The notes: generated by a model not told the origin, from the sequence alone. A DNA stretch of 64,000 nt from Sporosarcina luteola (GCF_023715245.1 NZ_JAMBNV010000001.1:992001-1056000), one strand, 5' to 3'; shown: positions 53,026-63,843, counted from the first letter of the stretch. Program-made: numbers and translations.

Positions 53026-53590
53026 TAGAAGCACTGCAGAAACGGCAATTGAACTTGAATTTGCTATTGATGGAACAGGGAAAACGGATATTCGGACGGG
53101 TGTCGGATTTCTTGACCATATGTTGACGCTGTTCGCGAACCATGGAAGATTCGATTTGACGGTTGATTGTGATGGAGATCTCGCCGTCGACCAACACCAT
53201 ACGGTTGAAGATATCGGCATCGTGCTTGGCCAGGCGTTCAATCTCAGCATTGGAAAGAAGGAAGGCATTGAACGGTATTCGACTGTGTCGACACCGATGG
53301 ATGAAGCCTTATCCACAGTATCACTCGACATAAGCGGACGCTCCTTCCTCGTTTATAATGTCGAAGGATTGAAAGACAAAGTAGGGGATTTTGATACCGA
53401 GCTTGTGGAAGAGTTTTTCCTCGCTTTCACCCGGCATGCAAGTGTGACGTTGCATATCAATTTACACTACGGGAAAAACAGCCACCATATCATCGAATCC
53501 ATTTTCAAAAGTTTTGGAAGGGCTTTGCGCATCGCGAGTTCAATAAACCCTGAAATTGAAGGGGTTCCATCGACAAAGGGGATTTTATAA
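53006..53590 (+). CDS. hisB: Imidazoleglycerol-phosphate dehydratase
   Basis: The product has 194 residues, the monofunctional form as in B. subtilis. Metal-binding motifs GVGFLDHMLTLFANHGRFDL, VDQHHTVEDIG, and the second-half counterpart FLAFTRHASVTLHI with KNSHHIIES are present. It dehydrates IGP to imidazole acetol phosphate. ATG 53006 lies inside the end of hisD and follows GGGGAGCG. Directly after it hisH is expected in the usual order, but hisA follows after only 13 bases. Confidence 0.95.
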   Translation: MRSGKISRSTAETAIELEFAIDGTGKTDIRTGVGFLDHMLTLFANHGRFDLTVDCDGDLAVDQHHTVEDIGIVLGQAFNLSIGKKEGIERYSTVSTPMDEALSTVSLDISGRSFLVYNVEGLKDKVGDFDTELVEEFFLAFTRHASVTLHINLHYGKNSHHIIESIFKSFGRALRIASSINPEIEGVPSTKGIL

Positions 53591-53603
53591 GGGGGAGTCG
53601 ACA

Positions 53604-54317
53604 ATGATTTTATTTCCGGCAATCGATATTAGAGGAGGCAAATGCGTCCGTCTTATACAAGGCGACTATGCCCAGGAGACCGTCTATCATGAATCACCAT
53701 CGGAAGTGGCGAAGGAATGGGAAAGGCAAGGCGCCGAGTACATACACGTCGTCGATTTGGACGGCGCGAAAACCGGTGATTCATTAAATGCTGAAGCAAT
53801 AAGGGAAATCGTGAAGGCTGTGAATATCCCTGTACAAGTCGGTGGAGGAATCCGGTCGATGGAAACGATCGATTCGCTAATCGTAAGCGGCATCAGTAGG
53901 GTCATTATCGGGACGGCTGCCATTCAAAACCCACAGTTTGTTGAAGAAGCGGTCGCCAAATATGCCGAAAAAATCGCAGTGTCGATCGACGCACGAAATG
54001 GACTCGTCGCGACGGACGGTTGGACGGAAACGACTGATGTTAAAGCGGTCAAATTGTTGCGATGGCTGGAAGGTGTAGGCGTCAAAACGGTCGTGTATAC
54101 CGACATCATGAAAGACGGCATGCTGCAAGGCCCGAATTTCGATGAATTATATGTGGTGAGCAAAGCATCCGATATGGACATCATCGCTTCCGGCGGTGTA
54201 TCGACCAATCTTGACATCGACAAGCTGAAAATGATGAATCTGTATGGCGCCATTATCGGAAAAGCACTGTATGAAGGGAATCTATCTTTGGCAACAGTAT
54301 TGGGGGGACAGAGATGA
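53604..54317 (+). CDS. hisA: ProFAR isomerase
   Basis: The product has 237 residues, a TIM barrel. FPAIDIRGGKCVRLIQGDY contains the catalytic Asp; VQVGGGIRS and the second-half catalytic DIMKDGMLQGPN, then IASGGVST, bind the two phosphates. It isomerises ProFAR to PRFAR, the substrate of HisF/HisH. ATG at 53604 follows AAGGGGGAG. It overlaps hisF by 4 bases. Confidence 0.95.
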   Translation: MILFPAIDIRGGKCVRLIQGDYAQETVYHESPSEVAKEWERQGAEYIHVVDLDGAKTGDSLNAEAIREIVKAVNIPVQVGGGIRSMETIDSLIVSGISRVIIGTAAIQNPQFVEEAVAKYAEKIAVSIDARNGLVATDGWTETTDVKAVKLLRWLEGVGVKTVVYTDIMKDGMLQGPNFDELYVVSKASDMDIIASGGVSTNLDIDKLKMMNLYGAIIGKALYEGNLSLATVLGGQR

Positions 54318-55075
54318 AGAAACGAATCATAGCTTGCATGGACGTCGATAATCGGAAAGTCGTGAAAGGGAAGAAGTTCCTCGATGTTCAGGAAGTTGCA
54401 GATCCGCTGACGCTTGCGAAAAAATATGTAGCGGACGGTGCGGATGAACTCGTCTTTTATGATATATCTGCCTCTACGAAAAACAGGGAAATGTTCCTCG
54501 ATTTGATTGCAGAGATTGCGAAAGAGGTACCGATTCCTTTCATCGTGGGGGGAGGCATCCGGACAATCGAAGACATCGGGAAGATTTTTAGTGTCGGCGG
54601 GGATAAAGTGTCCATTAATAGTGCCGCTTTGCTGAATCCAGAGTTGATCCGACAAGCTGCGGAGAAATTCGGTTCCGAACGGATTATCCTGTCAATGGAC
54701 GTTAAGAAGACCGGTCCCGGAAAATGGTCTGTCTTTGCAAAAGGCGGTATGGAAGAGACCGGGCTAGATGCAATCGAGTGGGCAGTGAAGGGTGAGCAAC
54801 TTGGAGCAGGTGAACTCGTCGTCAACAGCATCGATGAAGACGGCGTGAAGAATGGCTATGATATAGAGCTCTACAGAGCGATGGCATCCGCGGTCGGCAT
54901 TCCGGTTGTTGCAAGCGGTGGAGCAGGCAAGTCTGAGCATTTCGTGGAAGTGTTGACGGAAGGGAAGGCGAGCGCCGCACTTGCCGCATCGGTCTTCCAC
55001 TTCGAAGAAATCCATATTGGAGAATTGAAGATGTATTTGGACGAACAAAAACAAGTTGTTGGGAATGAATCATGA
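54314..55075 (+). CDS. hisF: Imidazoleglycerol-phosphate synthase cyclase subunit
   Basis: The product has 253 residues, a TIM barrel. The catalytic aspartates lie in ACMDVDN (Asp10) and LSMDVKK; the ammonia-gate positions Arg4, Glu in DELVF, Lys in GDKVSIN and Glu in GAGELVV are kept. It differs from the usual sequence by Met for Leu before Asp10 and NSIDEDG for the more common TS(I/M)DxDG. It needs ammonia, normally from HisH, which is missing from this operon. Overlaps hisIE by 4 bases. Confidence 0.92.
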   Translation: MKKRIIACMDVDNRKVVKGKKFLDVQEVADPLTLAKKYVADGADELVFYDISASTKNREMFLDLIAEIAKEVPIPFIVGGGIRTIEDIGKIFSVGGDKVSINSAALLNPELIRQAAEKFGSERIILSMDVKKTGPGKWSVFAKGGMEETGLDAIEWAVKGEQLGAGELVVNSIDEDGVKNGYDIELYRAMASAVGIPVVASGGAGKSEHFVEVLTEGKASAALAASVFHFEEIHIGELKMYLDEQKQVVGNES

Positions 55076-55692
55076 TGAATATCGATATAGGTGCACTTAT
55101 ATATGATCAGAACGGTTTGATTCCCGCTATCGTACAGGATGAGCGGACAGGGGAAGTGCTCTTGCTCGCTTATATGAATCGGGAATCCATTCAAAAGACG
55201 CTTGAAACGAAAGAGACTTGGTTTTATAGCCGTTCGAGGCAGGAGCTTTGGAATAAAGGCGCGACTTCCGGCAATCGCCAAATTATCAAACGGATTTCCG
55301 TCGACTGCGATCAGGATGCGATCCTCATCCAAGTGGAGCCGGCCGGGCCCGCTTGCCATACGGGTGAAACGACTTGCTTTCATTCTATCGGCTTTGAAGA
55401 GAATAGCTCCGTACGCGGCATCGTCCATGAAATTGTGAACGAAATCAAAGAACGACGAGCGAACCCGATTGAAGGCTCCTACACATCGTATCTGTTCCGC
55501 GAAGGAGTGGATAAAGTATTGAAGAAGATTGGGGAAGAATCAACTGAAGTCGTCATCGGGGCGAAAAATCGGAATAAGGATGAATTGACGAATGAACTTG
55601 CCGATTTGACGTATCACACGCTTGTCCTCATGGAATTGCTCGATGTGTCAGTCGAAGACGTGAAAGGGATCCTTAAGGAAAGAAGGACTTAG
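55072..55692 (+). CDS. hisI: Phosphoribosyl-AMP cyclohydrolase / phosphoribosyl-ATP pyrophosphatase
   Basis: The product has 206 residues and is bifunctional (hisIE). Residues 1-110 are the cyclohydrolase, with [38 protein letters not shown] and the zinc cysteines of [12 protein letters not shown]. Residues about 118-206 are the pyrophosphohydrolase, with [16 protein letters not shown] and [13 protein letters not shown]. It performs steps two and three of the pathway. Translation starts at ATG 55072 or 55075. Confidence 0.95.
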   Translation: MMNIDIGALIYDQNGLIPAIVQDERTGEVLLLAYMNRESIQKTLETKETWFYSRSRQELWNKGATSGNRQIIKRISVDCDQDAILIQVEPAGPACHTGETTCFHSIGFEENSSVRGIVHEIVNEIKERRANPIEGSYTSYLFREGVDKVLKKIGEESTEVVIGAKNRNKDELTNELADLTYHTLVLMELLDVSVEDVKGILKERRT

Positions 55693-55711
55693 AATAGTGA
55701 GGTGTGGCGGA

Positions 55712-56785
55712 ATGAATAAATTTTGGAGCGAAATGGTGAAACGAACCGAGCCGTATGTGCCGGGTGAACAACTGAATGAGCCGGATATCATCAAATTGAA
55801 TACGAATGAAAACCCGTATCCACCAAGTCCACGCGTAAAAGAGGCGATATTGGAAGAGTTGGAGGGAAAGCTCCGGCTATATCCATCCCCGACAGCGGAC
55901 GGACTACGACAAGTCATTGCAGAAACGTACGACTTGTCAAAGGACGAAGTTTTCGTTGGAAACGGGTCGGATGAGGTTCTTGCCTTTTCATTCATGGCCT
56001 TCTTCCATCCGGATAAACCAATCCGCTTTCCGAACATCACATATAGCTTTTATCCGGTTTACGCAAAGCTGTTCAACATTCCATATGAGCTAGTTCGTGT
56101 GAATGAAGATTTCACTTTGCCCGCGGAATCCTTCTTCGGATCTGAAGGCGGAGTCATCATACCGAATCCAAATGCACCGACGAGCCTTTATATGGAGCTT
56201 TCATCAATCGAATCCATTTTAATCAATAATCCCGAAAGAGTAGTCATTATCGATGAAGCGTATATTGATTTTGCAACCGTATCTGCTGTGGAATTGGTGA
56301 GGTCCTATAAGAATCTTCTCGTCATTCAGACGACATCAAAATCTCGATCACTTGCAGGCATGCGGGTCGGCTATGCAATCGGCCATCCAGATTTAATTGA
56401 GGCACTTGTGCGGATCAAGGATTCATTCAACTCCTATACGGTGGACAGGCTTGCAATCGCCGGGGCGACGGCTGCATTCAAAGACCAGGAGTACTTCGAC
56501 AGCACGGTATTGAAAATTAAAGAGACACGGGACCGACTTAGTGAAGTTTTGAAGGAGATGGGCTTTTACGTGCTATCGTCACAAGCGAATTTTGTATTCG
56601 CATCACATTCCCACAAGGCTGCATCCGAGTTGTATATGCAATTGAAAGAAGAAGGGATTCTCGTCCGTCACTTCAATCAACCTGATATCGATAACTATCT
56701 ACGCATTTCGGTTGGTACGGACGAACAGATGGACAGCCTGCTTCGAAAACTGGAACAATTGCTTGCAGTCGATAGCCGAAATTGA
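55712..56785 (+). CDS. hisC: Histidinol-phosphate aminotransferase
   Basis: The product has 357 residues. PLP class I/II fold: LNTNENPYPPSP, FVGNGSDEVLAFSF, IIDEAYIDFA and the PLP lysine in TTSKSRSLAGMRVGYA; the C-terminal NYLRISVGT binds substrate. ATG 55712 follows GAGGTGTGGCGG. It ends the operon, leaving all histidine steps covered in this cluster with hisJ except the HisH glutaminase. It might also act on aromatic keto acids, as in B. subtilis. Confidence 0.94.
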   Translation: MNKFWSEMVKRTEPYVPGEQLNEPDIIKLNTNENPYPPSPRVKEAILEELEGKLRLYPSPTADGLRQVIAETYDLSKDEVFVGNGSDEVLAFSFMAFFHPDKPIRFPNITYSFYPVYAKLFNIPYELVRVNEDFTLPAESFFGSEGGVIIPNPNAPTSLYMELSSIESILINNPERVVIIDEAYIDFATVSAVELVRSYKNLLVIQTTSKSRSLAGMRVGYAIGHPDLIEALVRIKDSFNSYTVDRLAIAGATAAFKDQEYFDSTVLKIKETRDRLSEVLKEMGFYVLSSQANFVFASHSHKAASELYMQLKEEGILVRHFNQPDIDNYLRISVGTDEQMDSLLRKLEQLLAVDSRN

Positions 56786-56865
56786 AAAAGAGGATGGCAA
56801 TGCGGGACAGGGAACTGCTATACTGTTGTCAAATGGAAGTTTTAGCGTAAAGGAGGAGCATCCAG

Positions 56866-57048
56866 ATGACTACACCGAAATTCATCGATATCGCATTGAT
56901 CATCTTCTTAGGCTATTTTGCAATAGACCGTTTCACAAAAGGACAGACGGGCATCGCCATTTTCTTCACTGTCTTGGCACTTATGAATGTATTCGTTCTA
57001 CTTATGAAAATAAAACAGGATAAAAACAAGGCGAATGAGCCAAAGTAA
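56866..57048 (+). CDS. Small two-helix membrane protein
   Basis: The product has 60 residues: helices at about 7-22 and 29-48, a short charged tail (KIKQDKNKANEPK) inside. It resembles small YdiK/DUF4305-type membrane proteins in size and layout; family not certain. ATG follows AAAGGAGGAGC, a very strong site. TATACT near 56819 may be its promoter. Terminator at 57052. Confidence 0.65.
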   Translation: MTTPKFIDIALIIFLGYFAIDRFTKGQTGIAIFFTVLALMNVFVLLMKIKQDKNKANEPK

Positions 57049-57051
57049 TGT

Positions 57052-57082
57052 AAGCTGTCTGTAGATGAGGCAGCTTTTTTCT
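57052..57082 (+). terminator. Terminator before rlmN
   Basis: AAGCTGTCT (57052-57060) pairs with AGGCAGCTT (57068-57076), then TTTTTC. Confidence 0.75.
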
Positions 57083-57101
57083 TCTGTTTTCGCCGTTTTC
57101 A

Positions 57102-57110
57102 TGGTATAAT
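57102..57110 (+). promoter_or_regulatory. Extended -10 promoter of rlmN
   Basis: TGGTATAAT, 34 bases before the start codon; the -35 (TTCTGT at 57082) is weak. Confidence 0.5.
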
Positions 57111-57144
57111 AACCGAATGCAAAAGTGAGAAGTGAGGAATTGAC

Positions 57145-58212
57145 ATGAAAAAATCAATTTACGGCTTGACCCTCGAACAGCTGACAGATTGGCTAGTCGA
57201 AAATGGACAAAAGAAATTCCGTGCTGCACAAGTGTGGGACTGGCTTTACAAAAAGCGTGTCACGGACTTTGCAGACATGAAAAATATAAATAAAGAGTGC
57301 ATCCAACTTTTGGATGAGAATTTTGTAATACAGACGCTTGAACAGTCGGTAAAGCAAGTTTCCGACGACGGGACGATCAAATTCCTTTTCAAAATGCAGG
57401 ACGGGAACTTGATTGAAACCGTTTTGATGAAATTCCCGTACGGCCACTCAGTATGTGTAACAACACAAGTCGGATGCAATATCGGCTGCAGTTTTTGCGC
57501 CAGTGGTTTATTAAAGAAAAACAGGGATTTGGATGCCGGGGAAATCGTCGGTCAAATCATGAAAGTGCAACAGCATCTTGATGAAGTAGGAAATGGGGAA
57601 CGTGTCAGCCATATCGTCGTCATGGGTATCGGCGAACCGTTCGACAACTATACGAATTTGATGAACTTTCTCCGTGTCATTAATGATCAAAAAGGGTTAT
57701 CAATCGGTGCGCGTCACATCACCGTTTCAACGAGCGGCCTGACACCGAAAATCCGCGAGTTCGCTGAAGAAAATATCCAAATCAATTTGGCGGTATCCCT
57801 TCATGCGCCGAACAATGATCTGCGGACGAGAATCATGAAAATCAATAAAGCGTATCCGATTGAAAAGCTGATGGACTCGATCGATTATTATTTGGAAACG
57901 ACAAACCGCCGGATCACTTTCGAATACATTCTGTTGGATGACGTGAATGATCACGTAGCTGAAGCCGAGCAATTGGCAAAACTACTGTATAATAAACGTC
58001 ATTTGTCTTACGTCAACCTCATCCCGTATAACCCGGTCGATGAGCACGGGCAATACCAACGAAGCAAACCTGAAGCGATCAAGTCGTTCCACGATACGTT
58101 GAAAAAGCGCGGCATTAACTGCGGCGTCCGATGGGAGCAAGGTACGGACATCGACGCGGCTTGCGGACAATTGCGAAGCAAGCAAATCAAGAAAGATAAA
58201 GTAGCGAAATAA
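57145..58212 (+). CDS. rlmN: 23S rRNA A2503 / tRNA A37 C2-methyltransferase
   Basis: The product has 355 residues. Radical SAM cysteines Cys111, Cys115 and Cys118 in CNIGCSFC, the [13 protein letters not shown] motif, and the C-terminal methyl-carrying cysteine region [19 protein letters not shown]. RlmN methylates A2503 of 23S rRNA and A37 of some tRNAs. ATG follows GTGAGGAATTGAC. Monocistronic, with a perfect terminator behind. Confidence 0.95.
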   Translation: MKKSIYGLTLEQLTDWLVENGQKKFRAAQVWDWLYKKRVTDFADMKNINKECIQLLDENFVIQTLEQSVKQVSDDGTIKFLFKMQDGNLIETVLMKFPYGHSVCVTTQVGCNIGCSFCASGLLKKNRDLDAGEIVGQIMKVQQHLDEVGNGERVSHIVVMGIGEPFDNYTNLMNFLRVINDQKGLSIGARHITVSTSGLTPKIREFAEENIQINLAVSLHAPNNDLRTRIMKINKAYPIEKLMDSIDYYLETTNRRITFEYILLDDVNDHVAEAEQLAKLLYNKRHLSYVNLIPYNPVDEHGQYQRSKPEAIKSFHDTLKKRGINCGVRWEQGTDIDAACGQLRSKQIKKDKVAK

Positions 58213-58220
58213 ATCATAAG

Positions 58221-58256
58221 AACGCATGCCAGTAAAAATGGCATGCGTTTTTTGCA
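58221..58256 (+). terminator. Terminator of rlmN
   Basis: AACGCATGCCA (58221-58231) pairs perfectly with TGGCATGCGTT (58239-58249), then TTTTT. Confidence 0.85.
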
Positions 58257-58259
58257 TCA

Positions 58260-58296
58260 AGGGCTCAATTAATCGCGCAAGGGCTTCATTACCAAC

Positions 58297-58299
<3 letters not shown>
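58260..58299 (+). repeat. Short array E: two 20-bp units
   Basis: AGGGCTCAATTAATCGCGCA (58260) and AGGGCTTCATTACC (58280), the same core as array C, between the convergent rlmN and tpl genes. The second unit touches the tpl stop codon. Confidence 0.65.
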
Positions 58300-59754
<1,455 letters not shown>

Positions 59755-59861
59755 TCACTATATCTCTTGGAAACCTACTATTCAATGAATTTCCAATAGT
59801 TTTACTCGAACGCAAAAAAAAGACCGCACTTCATATATATGAGGCGGCCATTCATCCATTC

Positions 59862-60233
59862 CTATTCTTTTAATTTTCGGATGCCGATGACGATGAATTG
59901 CACTATAATGCCGAGCCCAAAACCGAACGTCGTGATGATGAATAACGATAGGACTCCAATTAGGTCTCCAAATCCGTTTTGGTCCATGAGGAAGCTGCGG
60001 AAAAACTCAGCGAATCCTAATATGAGGGCGGCCATGAAAATCCGGAAGGCAATCTTCATTTTATAGAAGAGCAAAGAAGACGCCAGTATGCCGACGGTTA
60101 GACTGAATACACCGAACGTCAAGTAGTTCTTGAACACCAATTCTGTCCCTAAGACGGTCCGAATCCCTAAGATGAGCAGCACGAACGAAGTCAGAGCTGT
60201 AAAAAAACCTATTTTCCATAATTTATTATCCAA
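59862..60233 (-). CDS. Four-helix membrane protein of unknown function
   Basis: The product has 123 residues from TTG 60233, behind GCAGGTG; a longer frame reaches 60263. Four membrane helices (about 7-25, 36-57, 62-80, 93-116) with short loops and a basic C-terminus RKLKE. No recognised family. Its stop lies about 20 bases before an imperfect CCGC...GCGG hairpin (59824-59848) that may terminate it. Confidence 0.6.
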   Translation of the reverse strand: MDNKLWKIGFFTALTSFVLLILGIRTVLGTELVFKNYLTFGVFSLTVGILASSLLFYKMKIAFRIFMAALILGFAEFFRSFLMDQNGFGDLIGVLSLFIITTFGFGLGIIVQFIVIGIRKLKE

Positions 60234-60310
60234 AGAATTGCACCTGCTTTCATTACATATCATAACGGAAAAAAGGCGTTACGTGTAGAATGCAGGTACG
60301 ATTAAATGAA

Positions 60311-60352
60311 AAGGCGGCTGCTCCCCATTAAAAGTGGGGGATACAGCCGCCA
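60311..60352 (-). terminator. Terminator of the YflT-like stress gene
   Basis: GGCGGCTG...CCCCA (60311-60326) pairs with TGGGG...CAGCCGCC (60334-60351); on the minus strand the stem leads into TTTT. Confidence 0.75.
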
Positions 60353-60398
60353 GAATTAAATTACGTTAGAAAATCCAGTAATTGTCCATAAAAAGGCA

Positions 60399-60719
60399 TT
60401 ACTTCTTCGCGATCAATACAAGTTTTCCGTGGTCAAGCTCTTTTTCTGCATCAGCGGCATCCTCTGCTGTCAATCCGGCTGCCTCCATTTTGCTGCGGAG
60501 TTCGTCTCCACGGGAAGTGAACATGTTTTTCATACTGTCAAGGAAGCCTTGTTCCTTCATGCCGACAGTTTCTGTGTCAAGTGCATCCGTAATATGTTCG
60601 GTCCTTTTTTTATCATGGGCAAAAATATAGATATCGTCATGAGTATATCCTTGTGTCGTCAATTCATCAATTTCCTTCTTAGCTTGTACTGCATTTTCAA
60701 CGATTTTTTTCAAAACCAT
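60399..60719 (-). CDS. General stress protein, YflT (GSP17M) family
   Basis: The product has 106 residues from ATG 60719, behind GGGAGG. The N-terminal VENAVQAKKEIDELTTQGYTHDDIYIFAHDKKRTEHI is the YflT domain (heat-induced stress protein 17M), followed by an acidic helical tail. B. subtilis relatives YflT and YdaG-adjacent proteins belong to the SigB regulon; the function is unknown. A SigB-like promoter lies at 60755-60779, which supports general stress control. Confidence 0.82.
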   Translation of the reverse strand: MVLKKIVENAVQAKKEIDELTTQGYTHDDIYIFAHDKKRTEHITDALDTETVGMKEQGFLDSMKNMFTSRGDELRSKMEAAGLTAEDAADAEKELDHGKLVLIAKK

Positions 60720-60754
60720 AGTAAAATTACCTCCCAATTGTATTTGTACTATCT

Positions 60755-60779
60755 ATACCTCAAATAAGACAAATTAAAC
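60755..60779 (-). promoter_or_regulatory. SigB-type promoter of the YflT-like gene
   Basis: On the minus strand GTTTAA (60774-60779), 13 bases, AGGTAT (60755-60760); consensus GTTTAA-N12-14-GGGWAW. Confidence 0.6.
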
Positions 60780-60799
60780 AAAAGGAAGTGCCCCGTACG

Positions 60800-61099
60800 T
60801 TAAATAGAGAAAGGATCGCCTTTTAACCGCTTATAGGATCTGATGAATTCATTTGGATCTTCCTTGACGCCAAAAGTGAAAACTCCCCGATTCGTATGCA
60901 GGTAAAAAAGCCCTGTGCCATTTGAAAATGGGCGATACGAAACATCGAGGACATGCTCCAATGAAAAAGTATGTTCCGATGTGACGATTGCTTCCTCGGA
61001 TAAAAGAAGGGTGCGGGTCGTTTGCTGGTGTTTCTGGGTAAACCAATCGATTGACCGCTCGATTGTGAAATAATGTAAAGAAGAGACGGATTCTTTCAA
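60800..61099 (-). CDS. Small PH-like domain protein of unknown function
   Basis: The product has 99 residues, TTG start at 61099 behind GGAGGAATCC. It is cytoplasmic and mostly beta-strand with a C-terminal helix (DPNEFIRSYKRL), a pattern that looks like a bacterial PH domain (YRPFSNGTGLFYLHTNRGVFTFGVKEDP). No motif gives a function. It stands between the stress gene and the Sco operon, in the same orientation, with its own ribosome site. Confidence 0.6.
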   Translation of the reverse strand: MKESVSSLHYFTIERSIDWFTQKHQQTTRTLLLSEEAIVTSEHTFSLEHVLDVSYRPFSNGTGLFYLHTNRGVFTFGVKEDPNEFIRSYKRLKGDPFSI

Positions 61100-61172
61100 T
61101 AGGATTCCTCCTGGAAATTGTATATTGCAACCATGCTATCAGGTTTATGCTTCTGCGCCAATTAATCCGGTA

Positions 61173-61742
61173 TCATTTCACAAGTCGTTCCACTTCACTG
61201 ATCATTTGTTCTTCAAATGACTCCTCGAAATAACTATATTCATCCACGATATAGCCTTGCTGATCGATGATGTAAAAGTTCGTTCCGTGGATGACTTGCT
61301 CGGTTTCATTCGGCTTCTGTACAATCGTTTGGAATTGATTTAATGCCAATTTCTCGATTGTATCCTGCGAATACCCCGTCAATAAATGCCAGTTCGACTC
61401 GTCTTCCGAAAACTGTCCAATATATTCCTTTAATAGTTGCGGTGTATCAGTTTCCGGATCGACGGTGAATGTCACGAATTCCACTTCAATGCCTTGCTCC
61501 TTGAATGCTGATTGCAAGTCGGACATTTTTTGGGACATTGGAATGCAGACCGATTCGCAGGCGGTGAATATAAAATCTGCAATCCACACTTTTCCGGAAA
61601 GCTGTTCGGTGCCGAACAGATCACCATTTTGATCCGTGAATGAGAAAGAGGTCACTTGCCTGCCCGTTTGCTTCGGCTGGCCGCAAGCGGACAACAGAAA
61701 CCCGGCAATGACAAGCATGAAAAGCAATCTGATTGTTTTCAA
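61173..61742 (-). CDS. Sco1/SenC-family copper chaperone or thiol reductase lipoprotein
   Basis: The product has 189 residues. Lipoprotein signal ending LLSACGQ (Cys20). Thioredoxin-like fold with the copper-binding CESVC (Cys62, Cys66) and the third ligand His152 in VIHGTNFY. Sco proteins deliver copper to the CuA site of cytochrome c oxidase outside the membrane; some act as thiol reductases. It overlaps the histidine kinase gene by 4 bases, so it is expressed with this two-component system, which may therefore sense copper or redox state. Confidence 0.88.
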   Translation of the reverse strand: MKTIRLLFMLVIAGFLLSACGQPKQTGRQVTSFSFTDQNGDLFGTEQLSGKVWIADFIFTACESVCIPMSQKMSDLQSAFKEQGIEVEFVTFTVDPETDTPQLLKEYIGQFSEDESNWHLLTGYSQDTIEKLALNQFQTIVQKPNETEQVIHGTNFYIIDQQGYIVDEYSYFEESFEEQMISEVERLVK

Positions 61743-63151
61743 GATACATCCCCATCTTTCATCTGATTTACAAAACGGACAGTTACCGTAGTTCCAGCCG
61801 CCTCATCGCTTTCGATGGAAAAGGTGCCACCATGCAGACGAATGATCTCCTTCACGATCGATAGTCCGAGTCCCGACCCTCCAGTCGTTCGGTTCCTAGC
61901 CTTGTCGGTTCGGAAAAAACGCTCTCCGATCCTGCCGATATCGTCTTCAGGTATGACAATCCCTTCATTTGTCACTTTTAATTCTGCATATTGCCCTACA
62001 GACTTAAGCTGAATTGCCATTATCCCTTCATCGGTGGAGTATTTGACGGCATTGTCGATGATGTTGTACAAAACTTGCTGAATCCTCTTCGGATCGCCTG
62101 TCAAAATAAGGTCTTCCTCAATATCAATCCGCAATTCCAAACCTTTTTCTGAAATGAGAATGTTGAATAAATCCAGCGTGTCCAAAATGATTTGCGCTAT
62201 GACAATCGGTTCATCGATAAGGACATACAGTTCCTCCTGTAGGTGATTCAGTTCGACCAAATCATTGATCAGCTTATTCAAACGCACAGTTTCTTTTTCA
62301 ATCGTCGTCAAGTAGCTCTCCGCTTCTTCGGGTGATGAATAGATCTTTTCCTTCAAGACATGTGTATAGCCGCCAATATACGTCAATGGAGTCCGCAGCT
62401 CATGGACGAGGTTGGACGTAAATTCCTTTTTCCGATTTTCCTGCTCCTCGAGTGACAGGCTCATCGAGTTGAATGCATTTGCCAATTGGCCGATCTCATC
62501 CTCGCGGTCGGTTTCGATTCGGCTGCTGTAATTCCCTTTAGAAACTTCAGCCGAAAGCCGCTGGAGATCCTGTAACGGTCTGAACAGCGACTGCCATGCA
62601 CGATTCAAGACAAGAAACAGAACAAAAAAGAACAAAGTGCCTACAGATACCAGCAGGGGAATGCTTTCCCGAAAGACATCTTGAATCGCTGCGAGCGGGA
62701 TATATATGTAAATGAATCCGAGTAGACCCGTTTCGCCCTTGATTGGGAAAATGGCTCCTAGAACTTCGCGATCCAACTCCTCTACATAGCCTTTTTTCAT
62801 AATATAAGCGCCTTGATTGAGCCTTTCCCGGTCCGCATTGCTGACAAGATTTTCATAATTGATTTTGTAGGGGAAATAAGAAGTCAGGTCTTCCAACTGG
62901 TCCACAACAATTACTTCGTATTCGGAGACGATGTTGTACCATTGGATCTTTTCAATGATTTCATCACTCAACTCGCCGTAATGGTAATGGGATGCAGTCC
63001 TCTTTCCTTGATAGACGATTGATTCTTCAATGCTCGAAAGATACAGCTTGGAATAAAGGAAGTGTATAAAGAAAAATGAAAATAGGATCGTGAAAGCGAG
63101 GCTCGATAATAGGACAACTAATATCTTTTTGCTCAATGTGAGCTTTTTCAT
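61739..63151 (-). CDS. Sensor histidine kinase
   Basis: The product is 470 residues. Helix 1 at about 10-31, an outer sensor region of about 130 residues, helix 2 near 165-187, a HAMP domain (RPLQDLQRLSAEVSKGNYSSRI), a HisKA domain with the phosphorylated His in LVHELRTPLTYIGGY, then HATPase_c with NIIDNAVKYS and GGSGLGLSIV. Partner of the response regulator it overlaps. ATG 63154 and 63151 are adjacent; the second has better spacing from GAGGTG. The ligand is unknown. Confidence 0.92.
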   Translation of the reverse strand: MKKLTLSKKILVVLLSSLAFTILFSFFFIHFLYSKLYLSSIEESIVYQGKRTASHYHYGELSDEIIEKIQWYNIVSEYEVIVVDQLEDLTSYFPYKINYENLVSNADRERLNQGAYIMKKGYVEELDREVLGAIFPIKGETGLLGFIYIYIPLAAIQDVFRESIPLLVSVGTLFFFVLFLVLNRAWQSLFRPLQDLQRLSAEVSKGNYSSRIETDREDEIGQLANAFNSMSLSLEEQENRKKEFTSNLVHELRTPLTYIGGYTHVLKEKIYSSPEEAESYLTTIEKETVRLNKLINDLVELNHLQEELYVLIDEPIVIAQIILDTLDLFNILISEKGLELRIDIEEDLILTGDPKRIQQVLYNIIDNAVKYSTDEGIMAIQLKSVGQYAELKVTNEGIVIPEDDIGRIGERFFRTDKARNRTTGGSGLGLSIVKEIIRLHGGTFSIESDEAAGTTVTVRFVNQMKDGDVS

Positions 63152-63831
63152 CATTTCACCTCAAGCTTATAGCCGATGCCCCATACCGTTTCAATCATGC
63201 TTTCCGCTTCTCCCAATTTTAACCGTAATGTCTTGATATGTGTATCAATGGTACGATCGGTGCTTTTGTGGCGATCCCCCCATACGAGGCTCAATAGTTG
63301 TTCCCTCGTATAGACACGTCCAGGTTTTCTAGCAAGCGTCTCCAGGATTCCGAACTCCTTCACCGTTAAAGAAATCGGCTCGTTATTCAAAGTGACCTTA
63401 TGCGCAAGATGATCGATGACGAGAGGTCCGACTGTTAGTAATGATTGAGATTGATGTTGGTGTTGATACGATCTTCTTAAAACGGATTCCACTCTTGCAA
63501 TCAGCTCGCCTGGCATGAATGGCTTGACAATATAATCATCGCCTCCAATTTTAAGGCCTTCCACCTTATCCCATTCCTCTCCTCTAGCGGATAAAAAAAT
63601 TATAGGGATGTTCGTCTTCCGCTTCATTTCTTTGGCAAATTCGAATCCGTTCATATACGGCATCATGACATCTACAATACATAAATGGGGCTGCAGATTA
63701 TACACTTTCGTCAAAGCGTCCATGCCGTCAGTCGCTTCTTCGACGGCATAACCGTCTTTTGCAAGGAAAGTGCGCACTAAATTCCTCATTTGCGGTTCAT
63801 CATCTATAATTAAAATCGTATATGGCTTCAT
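63151..63831 (-). CDS. OmpR-family response regulator
   Basis: The product has 226 residues from ATG 63831 (a TTG precedes it). Receiver domain with acidic pocket Asp10/Asp11, phosphorylated Asp54 in CIVDVMMPY and Lys in YIVKPF; winged-helix output domain with LTVKEFGILETLARKPGRVYTREQLLSLVWG and TIDTHIKTLRLKLG. It is the first gene of an RR-HK-Sco operon. An inverted repeat around its promoter (63844-63889) may be its own binding site. Confidence 0.93.
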   Translation of the reverse strand: MKPYTILIIDDEPQMRNLVRTFLAKDGYAVEEATDGMDALTKVYNLQPHLCIVDVMMPYMNGFEFAKEMKRKTNIPIIFLSARGEEWDKVEGLKIGGDDYIVKPFMPGELIARVESVLRRSYQHQHQSQSLLTVGPLVIDHLAHKVTLNNEPISLTVKEFGILETLARKPGRVYTREQLLSLVWGDRHKSTDRTIDTHIKTLRLKLGEAESMIETVWGIGYKLEVK

Positions 63832-63843
63832 CAAAATATCCTC

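Noticed and set aside
54314..55075. HisF as a HisH-HisF fusion
   Set aside because: The protein is only 253 residues and contains no glutaminase motif, so it cannot include HisH.
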